A stretch of 64,000 bases of DNA from Melanopsichium pennsylvanicum. Taxonomy: Eukaryota > Basidiomycota > Ustilaginomycetes > Ustilaginales. The stretch's first letter is position 1. Each line of letters begins with the position of its first letter. A program made the translations under genes and the position numbers. The stretch covers positions 124,001-188,000 of the forward strand of contig OAPG01000001.1 in the NCBI GenBank assembly GCA_900208305.1, given 5' to 3'. Shown here piece by piece: positions 43,611 through 53,115 of the stretch. Below the pieces are notes generated by a model that was not told the DNA's origin, did not search any database, and worked only from the letters and a program-made list of their open reading frames with translations.

Positions 43611-46600
43611 TTTGGAGTTCTAGGAGAAGAGTTTAAAGGGAAGGAGAGATGGGTGGGGATGTGGATGAGGGGAATTGGATGAAGAAAGCACGACTTGACG
43701 TGGTCTTTATACTTGTTGCTGTCATGTCTGCAAAGGATGGTAGCGTCAGGAGTGTCTCAGATAACTAGTCCAGTAGTAGTGATTGGCAGCGCTAGTCCAC
43801 GAAGAAAGCTTCAGCATGACGCTGGAGCCTCTTGAACAAGGGACAGGAATAGCTCAAGGTGGAAGTCAGACCCGATCAGGCTTCGGAAGTCTGCGCACCG
43901 AGGTCTGAAAACTGCTGAATCGAAGCCGGCGTGGTGTCTTGTCACTGTCAGTGTACCGCAGGCGATAGCAAGAAGAAATGCACAAAGGATGGTCAGCAGG
44001 CAATAGCGAGGGTAGGGTCTCGAGAGAGAGTCACAAGCGAATTGGCTTGCCTCGGTTACCCTCCTTCAAGAAAAATGGACATCCGAGGGTTGGACAGCGG
44101 CAGTGCTGTGCCGCCTGCCGCTGCCGTCGGCGGAGGAAACGTCCAATGTCGCGCTCAAGAAGGGTAGGATAACCAAGCATGCTCGTCGTGCTCAGCTGTG
44201 GTCGTGTGTGGAGGTGTCAAAGTCTTGCTGTGCTCTGCGCATGGCGGACGGCGATTCTGACGACAGCTCGACGAGCTGCGTTCGCATTCGTAGTGCTGAG
44301 TCAAACACATTTGCAGTGCAGAGAAAGAGTGAGCGTCTTTGCAGATCACGACATAATTGGACATGAAAAAGACTCAAACCTCAACGATGCAGTCCCTATT
44401 GCCGGTACGAAGGGTCCAATGAACAATGCGAGAAAGTATCGTGATCATGCAACAGTTAAGTCGGGCTTCTGATGCCGCTGGCTTTGAACCTTGTTCGCAT
44501 TCGGAGGGAATCAAGCCGGAGAGAAAGATTCTGCTAATGACGAGATAGTTGCGGCAACAGCTTGTTTGAAGCTGCATAGCTTTCTGGACGTGTCGGAGTT
44601 CATACTTGTGTCGAGCTTAGACCGTCTTTGGCTGCAGCTCTATTCACGTTTTTCTTTTTGCAATCGAAGGCGCGCAGCCGCGGAGAGAAACTGTCAACAA
44701 GTCTGCTTCTCTGTGGTGGCGATATTGGATGCACAGAGAACAAACTGCCATTACTGTATAACTTGCAGAACCCGAAGATTTTGAATGGGCGCTGCCACCT
44801 GTCTTGTTGATTCGCTTCGACATGGAGAAAAGTGCTTCTCGGTCAATGGAAAATTGCCTAATTTGACAATTTATTCTGGATGCGTTTCCCAGGTTTGCAT
44901 TCGAAAAACAAGCTAATGTACCATCTGCGCCCGGTTCAAGACAACGTCTTTTGATTGCATCCAATTCGGATTCATGTCTGCCGAGCATGTAGTGTATCGT
45001 AGAAGCTCTTTGTGACCTTCCACAAAGCCTCTCTCAGTATGTCTGGCTTTGACGCACGCAACATGATGGCGTTGTGCGATCAGATCTGTATGCGTGGTCA
45101 TAAATATTTTCATGCCTAGCTGCTCCTATATCAGCATCCGGCGGCTATATTACGGCAATCGAACAGCACGTCGGGGCAACATTTTCCGTGCTGTACAGCG
45201 CAGACGGTCGAGCAGATAGTTAGGGCGAACAGCCATTTTGCCTCGATGTCCCTGTTTCGAGATAGGCTCGCTTGCGAAGGGTTGGCAGAGACATGGCGTG
45301 TTGGGCCTCTCTTGGATACCAAAACACCATGTTTGCGAAGCTTTCTGATACCCTTTCGGTGCATTTACCCCCGGAATCACGCGCAGTGCTTCCTGACTAT
45401 ACTCTCTCTGCGGAACTAGAGCACCTCTCCCCTGCGAAATTGGAAAAGACAATCGAGAGGTTGACGCCAATGCCTCTTGCTTTCATCGCAAAGGCGAATG
45501 TGGGGAAAAGAAGGTTTTCCACTGTTGTCGCGGCAGGCTTTCCCCTCACTTTAGCTCTTGCACTTGACCAGTACTTTGCCCTTCCAACATCATCATGACG
45601 TCCATCACCCGTCAAAGCCTAAACGGTTGTCGCTTTTCCTATCTAAGACTAATTGGTTGTCAACCATGATTCGTCGCTATGAGTTCAAATCCGTTGGTGG
45701 CTCATAAAGTGTAACAACGGTGTGAAAAAAGCAGTGAGCTTGAATCTGGCAGAACTCGCCCAGTATCAGCTTACCTGAGCGTGGTTGTCAGACCGTGGCG
45801 AGAAATGGATACTGTATAGCCGCGAATCGAGTTGATTGATGTGTTTCATGCTAGGAAAGAAGCCCGTAATGCTGCCTCTCTCATCCAATTTGGCCCATGG
45901 ATCGGCTAAATCGCAGTCCACCAAAGAAAAAAAAAGTCCAACTTCCCCAGGGTTTCATTTGTTCGTGGCAACGTTTGACTGCTTCGGCTCCTCTCGCATC
46001 GCTCAACTGAAAGCACCGGTTTTATTTTATTTTGTTTTTTCAACTGAAGACCTTGCTTTTCTTACTCTTGACATCTTTCTATGTAGACGTTGGCTGAGCT
46101 TCACGGGCTTGCATCGCGTGTCTGCCTCGATCGAATTACAGTCCATCCAGCTTTCCTCTTTGCTAAAGCTGCCCCAAAAGACTGGTCACATATGCAGATG
46201 TTTCAAACGGCTAATCTAATGCTAGGCGCGCGATACTTGGAGCGAACCGGGGGGAAATGCGAATGGCGGAATGGTATCGCTGAAACGACAAGCAGAATTG
46301 TGTTCCGAGCTTGAAGCACTGGAGCACCAGCAGGCTCTTTGTCTCCGATTAGCCGAGTCTCAATTCGCCTCTCTTGCTCTTCCTCGCTCGGCGATAAGGC
46401 TCGCTACGACAAGACCGACATATCGCATGGTCAAACCATTTTGATTCTGCCTCTGGCTCTCGAGTGTTCGGTAAAAGACGAGCTGTCTTTCGCTTGGGCG
46501 CTTAATCGTGCGGACCCTGTAGCGACCTTCCGACGGCCTTTGCTTCTCTCACATTTCTACTTGCCGTACAGGTCGCCCACCACCCTCGAAGCGAATGCCT

Positions 46601-47070
46601 GATTCTCCTGTCATCACTTGCTTTGCTTTGAAGGATAGGATGGTGAATCTCCGCTGCAGAATGTTAGAATCACAATAAGGTTGGGCGAATGTACAGTATG
46701 GCAGACCCAAGTATCGGCGAGCAGTGTTCCGTTTGCCAGAGCAACTACAGAGCTGCACCGTTTTAAAGCCAATTGCTCAAACCGAAAAATCAAGCACGAG
46801 GCTGATTTCGCATTGCAATATCTATTTGGCTTCCATTGATCCAAACGCGCTTCCGCTGCTGTCTTCTCAAACCAAAACCAATCGAATGCTCTGCAGTACA
46901 GCTGAGCGATATCGAGTGCATTTTCTTAGTTGCTATTTCTGCAAAGTTGCAAGGAGTTTGTATGTGATTCTGGCTGCACAAACATCGAACCTTCTCGAAT
47001 AGGTGGGAGATTTTTTGAGTCATAATTTCGCGGTAAGACTAAAAAATGCAATCTAATATGTCCAAGGTGA
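43611..47070. other. Long intergenic region
   Basis: About 3.4 kb without a supportable gene. Short ORFs occur on both strands (for example around 44,500-44,800 and 45,272-45,598) but overlap each other and lack domain signals. Three TACWGTA copies lie here (44752, 45810, 46692). The part next to 43,611 is the protease promoter. Confidence 0.4.
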
Positions 47071-47897
47071 TTAGAGGTTGGACTTGACAGCAGCGATGCA
47101 TTCGATCTCAACACCGACATCCTTGGGAAGACGGGCCACTTCAACGGCCGATCGAGCTGGCTTGTAGGGTGCGAATCGCTGTAAAATTCCATCAAAAGGC
47201 AAGGATACACGGTTAGCATTTTGACCGAAGCTCTCAAGATATATGAACCATAATTTTTCATATTGGCAACTTACCTTTTCGTAGATGGCCTTTTTGCCGA
47301 GATTTCATCATCATCAGAAACGGGAAGCAGACCGATTAATTTCGTCGAATCGATTGTGAATGCGCAGTGGGGAGAAATGCTTACGTTGATCTTGTCAAAG
47401 TTGTTCATGTCCTTCATGAAGATAGTGCACTTAAGCACGTGCTGTTCTCCGGTTCAAAAGCAAAGCATCAAAACGCACCCTTAGTCAGCCAAATCTTTCC
47501 ACCTTCTCAAGGTTGCTTTGATCGGAAAAAAAGGGAAGGCACTTACGGAAGGCTCGGAACCAGCAGCCTTAACGACAGCAAAGAGGTTGTTGAGGGCCTG
47601 CTCGGTTTGCTCTTCAATACCACCTTGAACGAGCTTCAACTCGGTGGTGAAGGGGATACAACCCGAAATGTATGCGACACCGTTGTGAACCACGGCTTGG
47701 GAGTAAGGGGCGACGGCGCCGGGCGCTTCAGTGGTGTGGATAACCTTGTAGGGAGTCGACATTTTCGAGGATGTGCTGAACGGGTATGGTGTGCAAGTTG
47801 GTCTTGGCGTCAGTGTTTGGACGTTGCGAAGTCTGAGTGTGGCCATAGATAGCACTTGTGCTCCTCGGAAGAGCGATGTCGGTGCACGAATCATCAT
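47071..47897 (-). CDS. RidA/YjgF-family protein (2-iminobutanoate/2-iminopropanoate deaminase), mitochondrial form
   Basis: RidA proteins hydrolyse reactive enamine/imine products of amino acid breakdown; yeast members are Hmf1 and Mmf1. Four exons were assembled: 47897-47547, 47441-47385, 47289-47275 and 47178-47071, all phase 0, giving 176 residues. Landmarks are [39 protein letters not shown] and [20 protein letters not shown], which includes the substrate-binding Arg. The first 45 residues are Arg/Ser/Thr-rich and lack acidic residues, so they look like a mitochondrial presequence; an internal Met at 47762 (MSTPYKV) would yield the cytosolic-size protein. Exon 3 has only 15 nt (AIYEK) and its acceptor is AAG. 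Confidence 0.9.
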
Positions 47898-50127
47898 GAA
47901 CTTGCTGAGATTGCTCGAGCAATAAACGTAGTTTCGCTTGGTTCAAGACTCACAGATGTAACTACCTGAACAACACAGTAGGCGTGATAATATAATGAAG
48001 TGAAAGTGAGCAGGCAGTACATTATACGATTATTGATCTTGCTCAGTCGACTCGAGAAGAAAGGAAAATTTGGAAGAAATGCGGCTTTCGCGACGAGGGT
48101 TTCGTGCACGGACCAAAATGCACCATACGCGATTTGTGCACAGATCAGACAGTCAATCGGCTATGTTTGACAATCAACCCGCAACGCCGGATTTCTTGAC
48201 TTGTCATGCTACCAACTCATCAGATTTATGTTCCGGTATCGTCTTCGCTTGCCTGGAAAGACCTTAGTCCAAGGTGCTGGAAGTTACTGTATACACACTA
48301 TTCGATAAGCGCCGACAATGCCGGGAATTTTGTACTGACAGATCACAGAGGTACGACAACGGCAGTGACATGGTTTGTGTAACCTGACAAGGCAGCAGGT
48401 GGATGGGGTCACGAGACAGATACCTTACCTATCGCGCAACCTGTTCCACAGTATTACGCTTCGGAGAGATAGGTGCGATTGATGTTGAGGGTGATTGAGA
48501 AGCTCATTTAAGCGCAGACGGTACATTCGGGTTTGATGGTTGATTGGAAACAGTCAGATCCCGATGGAGAGCATGTGTGGCCTGTGATGAAAAGATCGCG
48601 AAGCCAGGTTGGGTGCGGGTCAAGTGAGAGGAAGTCCAAGCCCGCCCAGGTTGTCATTCTGCTATAGAACGAAGGCTAACCCAAAGCGCTTCTTATGTGA
48701 AGGCAAGCATCAATCGATGCGGGATACAGTGAAATTTACTCTAAGCCGCCATTGCTGTTACGGAGTGGCACACGAAGCGGCGGCTAAGCGAAAGGTTCGT
48801 TCAGGAATATACACTGTGCGTGACTCTGGACGAGAATAGCAGCAGGACCAAGCATTGTTCACGATTTCGCTTTCCCCTTGTGTCACGGGTTTGTTTATCT
48901 GAGTCTATCATTATGCCACTCTTCCCAGAGCTGTCATAGCGAGAACCATCATATTCGCTTTGGCCACATCGTCTTTGCCTCATTCATGACATGCAGTAGG
49001 CGGTAGTCTGTGTGAACTCTCACGCCCTTTCTAACATTGATTGGCACCGAGTCATCCTGGTGATCAAAAAGACTGGCCAACCTTGAGCTTGTTCTCTTAT
49101 CAATCTAACCCACTTTACCGACCTACTTTCTAAATGGTGACCAATAACACGACATTTCATGCCGACTGTATGTAGAACGTCACACGGCATGCATAATGGT
49201 CAAGTCAAGGTCAAGTACGGAAGTCGACCCTCCGCCGCACTTGCAGCTCTTTAATGCAGAGAATTCTGTTCGCACAAGAATAGGTTAAGGTTCGGCAAGA
49301 AAACTTGGTAAGGATTTCTGGATCTATAATAATACAAACCTTGCCCCTTCGTGTAATTTGATACAATATGGTTTCGAGTCTGCTTCTTTGACTAGTCTAC
49401 TTGGGCAGGGACATGTATGTGTTTCCGACATTCTCGGATAACGTCATGTGGAATTGTGACATCTGGATTCGGATTGGCAAAGTTGAAAGACAATGTTAGG
49501 CGATAGAGATTGCCAGAAGTTTAGAGAAGCTACATCGGATGTTGTTCTTCCGCACCATACCTTTCGAAGCTAGCATCCATATCCGTCGCAGTGCAAGAGA
49601 TGCAAATCTTTCATATTTTGTAGTACACTATCTTCAAAGGCAAGAACCAGAAAGGTCACAAGTGAGGGTCTGCGTAAGCGACGCTCAATACACGACTCCA
49701 GCTTCGATCCTGCAAAGAGTAAGGGCCTCCCATAGCGTTGAATAGCGCCCCTTTCGTCTTTAAGTGGACTAGTCATGATAGAAGATAACTGATTGCGGCA
49801 GTTCCGGTCGCTTCAAAGTGAAGCATTGACAACAAATCTGCTGCCAAATCTCTTTGTAAACACAGTATGCACGGTCAAGTAAAGTCAAGTCTTAGATTTG
49901 GACTGGGACGAATTGCATAAACCATTACATCTCTGAAAGGAATCGACGATGGCAGGCTTGCCAAAGTCTCCTAGCTTCGCAGCGCTCAATTTGGAATTGG
50001 CTTGAACGTTGATATACGTAAGTCACACTCCCCACGGAACTGATAGGCTCAGGCAGCCATTATCACCACAACAACCAAGTCCAACCTCAATTTCTCGACT
50101 TGATCACGGATACAGCGAAACGAACCG
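47898..50127. other. Intergenic, no gene seen
   Basis: About 2.2 kb. Open frames are short. One TACTGTA copy lies at 48285. It contains the RidA promoter next to 47,898. Confidence 0.4.
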
Positions 50128-50700
50128 TCAAGTCAATGTAAATCGGACCGGCCCAGATTGTCTTGAAAGTACATCCATAGGAATTCCATCCAAATTGCAC
50201 TTGTTCAGCATCAAAAGCAATATTGACATGACCAAAACGGCCCTAGACTGACTGTTATGGGCTGGCTGAGATCGGACAATTGTGAAATGTAAACTTGGTG
50301 TTGGTGTCGGTCTGAATTTCAGGGTCCTGCTGCTGATGGGCTCGCGTCTTGATTTTGGACCCGTGTTCTTCTTGGTGGTCTTAGGCGCTTTTACAGCTTG
50401 TTTTCCTTTCCACTCTTGGTGACGAGTAGCAATCATCCCATCTATTGTCCGTACGAGCAGCAATGATCTCATGATGCTCGTAAGCCACTCTTCTCGCCCA
50501 TCCCTACGAGCCTCGAAACGACGCAGGATTTCACCACGAATCAGCGAGCAATGTTGTTCAACCCACAGAAGCCGCTCATCGAGTACCTCTTCCGCTGTCA
50601 CCTCTTTAGGTACTTCGGCAACTTCATGCTCCCCGAAACCAACCATTGCCGTCAGATCAAACCATCCGGAATCTTTCCGTCGCTTCCTCAGATGGTGCAA
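50128..50700 (-). CDS. Unrecognised 190-codon frame overlapping the SET gene start
   Basis: The minus-strand frame starts MHHLRKRRKDSGWFDLTAMV and its first 130 codons are rich in Glu, Arg, Leu and Trp with helical periodicity (DERLLWVEQHCSLIRGEILR), more like a real protein than the Ser-rich reading on the plus strand over the same bases. The last 60 codons are less convincing and an intron may intervene. No family is recognised. It overlaps the first 230 bp of the SET gene head to head, so one of the two N-termini may be wrong. Confidence 0.35.
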   Translation of the reverse strand: MHHLRKRRKDSGWFDLTAMVGFGEHEVAEVPKEVTAEEVLDERLLWVEQHCSLIRGEILRRFEARRDGREEWLTSIMRSLLLVRTIDGMIATRHQEWKGKQAVKAPKTTKKNTGPKSRREPISSRTLKFRPTPTPSLHFTIVRSQPAHNSQSRAVLVMSILLLMLNKCNLDGIPMDVLSRQSGPVRFTLT

Positions 50701-52891
50701 AGATCAAGAAATAACCATCAATACCTCTCTTGACCTTCGATACTCTGGAGATGAATTTTCGTGGTCGATAAGCTGCCATGCCTCGACCCGCATCCCAACT
50801 GATAAAGTCTTGACAACAATTCCGAAAACAGCCGTTCTATCCCGCAAGACATCTGCTCTTGCATCAGTTCTGAAGGGACAATGGCTGAGTGACTCGCATG
50901 AAACGATTGGACTCGAACTAGCCTTATGTCTTCTCTACGAACGCCTGCTTGGGTCCAAAAGCCGATTCGAACCATTCATATCTATCCTACCGCGCCTACC
51001 TGTCCCACTTCCTTTCTTGCGCAACTCGAGCACTCATTTCACCTCATCCTCTTGCACTCTCCCCTGGAAATGGCTGAATGGCACTGAAGCAGACCGGATT
51101 GATCTTCGAGCAACGTATTCTTACCTTGCCTCATCTTCGTATGGTACGGAATGGAGGTACGATCACGATTACGGAATGTCACTTTCCAAAGCTCAAACGT
51201 ATTTTTACGAATTTGGTATACCCATCCTTGCCAAAACGAATCTTTTTGATGCAAATCTAAGCGGACATTTGGATGCCTTGGAAGGTGCGTTTTTGACAGC
51301 ATATACGCATGTCTCATCGAGAGATTTCATCATTGATACCTACCACGGCGTAGGCTTGGTACCCGTCGCGGATCTATTCAACCATGCAGAAGTGAATGGG
51401 GTTCAGTTCGAGAGTGATCAGGAGGTGTGTGAATTGTGTGGGTTGGCTTTTTTGACCGGTCATCAAGAGGATGTTTGTCGCTGTGGCGTGAGTGGAGAAG
51501 AGGAGGAGGAGAAAGATTTGCAATCGTCAGAGGAGGAAGATAGAGATAGAGATAGAGACGAAGGTGAACTTGAAGAAGGAAAGGTCAGCGAGGAGCAAAG
51601 TGAACGAGATGAGGATGACAAAGCGCACGAGCTTGCTGGGCGAGATTCTGGAAATTTTGCGACAGGCAAGAAAGATGAGGACAATGCCAACGGAACCGAC
51701 CAGAGGCAAGACTATGTCCACCCAGACCAAGACGGTAAAGATGACGAAGAAAATGACAAGCCAATAGTCGAGAACCGAGACAATGACGAAAAAGACTATG
51801 ATGAAAAGAAAGAGAAGACCGACATCGGAGAAGATGACGAGGAAAGCGAACACAAAGACACTCTCGACATGCGAACCATTTTTGCCCACCAGACTGGCGA
51901 AGAAATGTACAACACGTACGGACAATTGCCCAACTCTCTGCTGTTGACTCGGTATGGATTTGTTCTGGACGTAGAGACCGAGATGGAGAGATACACTCTC
52001 GATCTACGGTTTCCCTCTGAACGACAGGCCTTTCTCTCTGCCTTTGTTCATGGTACATCTACTTGTGTTCCGTTCACTTCTATCCAAGCGGTGGAAAAGG
52101 CTTTCGATCAGGTGCTTTTGATGATTGCATACCAATTTCCTTCAAACAACGAGAAGGAGAATGAATCAGAATCAGAAGCAGAAGCAGTAGACAGAGAAGG
52201 AGAAGAAGAAGAGTTGAATTTTGGACAGCTCGATTTGGAACGAAATGCAATTGACGCATTGTACAAACTCGACACTCTTGTTTCTTCCAACCCCACCACC
52301 ACCACCACCACCACCACCACTTGGTCGTCCTTCTTCGACTGGCTTTCAACGCATTTCTCATCACCATTTAAACCGAATGGCACTTTTACCGAAACGAGTA
52401 TACCCATCGATCCAGATTTGGTGGATAGGGATCAAATTCATCCGCTCTTTCTCACTTCGACTGGTCAAACTAGCATAACTCTATTTCTTCTTACTTTTCT
52501 CATCCACCACCATCATAATCATTCCCATTCCAATTTTGATTCTGGATCTGCAAATGATATCGCAACAATCCTCCTTTCTTCCTTACCATCATTCAACCAT
52601 AAACCTATATTGGAAAAAATGGAAAAAGGGCAAATGATTCGAGCAACACTTGAAACCCTGATCAACTTTTGGCAACAAAGATTAAATCTTCTGTACATCT
52701 CGTCCAATCTTCAACAAGGATTGTCCATTCTCGAACCAAAACCAAAAAAACAAAGTCGGGGTGAGGTGGAATTTCATTATGATGATGATTATTTTGATGT
52801 GGAAAAGGCTTGCATCCAACATGCGTATCAGGAACTTGTCGCACTTCAAAATGCCATTGCTACTCTGCAAGATCTCACATCGCCGATTTGA
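50471..52891 (+). CDS. SET-domain lysine methyltransferase (SETD6 / RKM-like)
   Basis: The SET core starts at FRRFLRWCKDQEI (about residue 68) and includes TIGLELALCLLYERLLGSKS, a VPVADLFNHAEVNG block (about 297-310) with the conserved NH, and YNTYGQLPNSLLLTRYGFVL (about 480-497), the SAM-binding and post-SET-like elements of the SETD6/Rkm group. These enzymes methylate ribosomal proteins and other non-histone targets. A very acidic stretch of about 120 residues (Glu, Asp, Lys; 344-464) is inserted between these last two blocks, after a CELCG...CRCG Cys group. A Thr run from an ACC repeat lies near nt 52,296-52,322. The total is 806 residues in one exon. The Ser/Arg-rich first 65 residues are doubtful and overlap the antisense frame. 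Confidence 0.78.
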   Translation: MMLVSHSSRPSLRASKRRRISPRISEQCCSTHRSRSSSTSSAVTSLGTSATSCSPKPTIAVRSNHPESFRRFLRWCKDQEITINTSLDLRYSGDEFSWSISCHASTRIPTDKVLTTIPKTAVLSRKTSALASVLKGQWLSDSHETIGLELALCLLYERLLGSKSRFEPFISILPRLPVPLPFLRNSSTHFTSSSCTLPWKWLNGTEADRIDLRATYSYLASSSYGTEWRYDHDYGMSLSKAQTYFYEFGIPILAKTNLFDANLSGHLDALEGAFLTAYTHVSSRDFIIDTYHGVGLVPVADLFNHAEVNGVQFESDQEVCELCGLAFLTGHQEDVCRCGVSGEEEEEKDLQSSEEEDRDRDRDEGELEEGKVSEEQSERDEDDKAHELAGRDSGNFATGKKDEDNANGTDQRQDYVHPDQDGKDDEENDKPIVENRDNDEKDYDEKKEKTDIGEDDEESEHKDTLDMRTIFAHQTGEEMYNTYGQLPNSLLLTRYGFVLDVETEMERYTLDLRFPSERQAFLSAFVHGTSTCVPFTSIQAVEKAFDQVLLMIAYQFPSNNEKENESESEAEAVDREGEEEELNFGQLDLERNAIDALYKLDTLVSSNPTTTTTTTTTWSSFFDWLSTHFSSPFKPNGTFTETSIPIDPDLVDRDQIHPLFLTSTGQTSITLFLLTFLIHHHHNHSHSNFDSGSANDIATILLSSLPSFNHKPILEKMEKGQMIRATLETLINFWQQRLNLLYISSNLQQGLSILEPKPKKQSRGEVEFHYDDDYFDVEKACIQHAYQELVALQNAIATLQDLTSPI

Positions 52892-53115
52892 AAGCTTAAA
52901 CGTGTCGAGACGTCACATTATCTCACACACATACACACATACTACATACAGTAAAATTCACGAGACCTTGGGCTGTATCGTTCATCTTCATCATTGCTAC
53001 AACAACCCTGCTGTTGTATTTCAATGTTCGTCCAATCCAACCCCTTCCCTACCCCCCCCCCCACCACGTAGTTCAGAGTCAGAAATCTGTATACATATGT
53101 CTGTTCCACCGACTT

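Noticed and set aside
42474..43682. Long plus-strand frames across the aspartic protease
   Set aside because: They are antisense shadows caused by the strong codon bias of the protease gene.
44913..45113. Minus-strand frame with HTDLIAQRHHV and ERGFVE resembling the end of a copia RNase H domain
   Set aside because: The preceding motifs expected about 90 residues upstream are absent, and the only similar word lies on the wrong side, so the likeness is probably chance.
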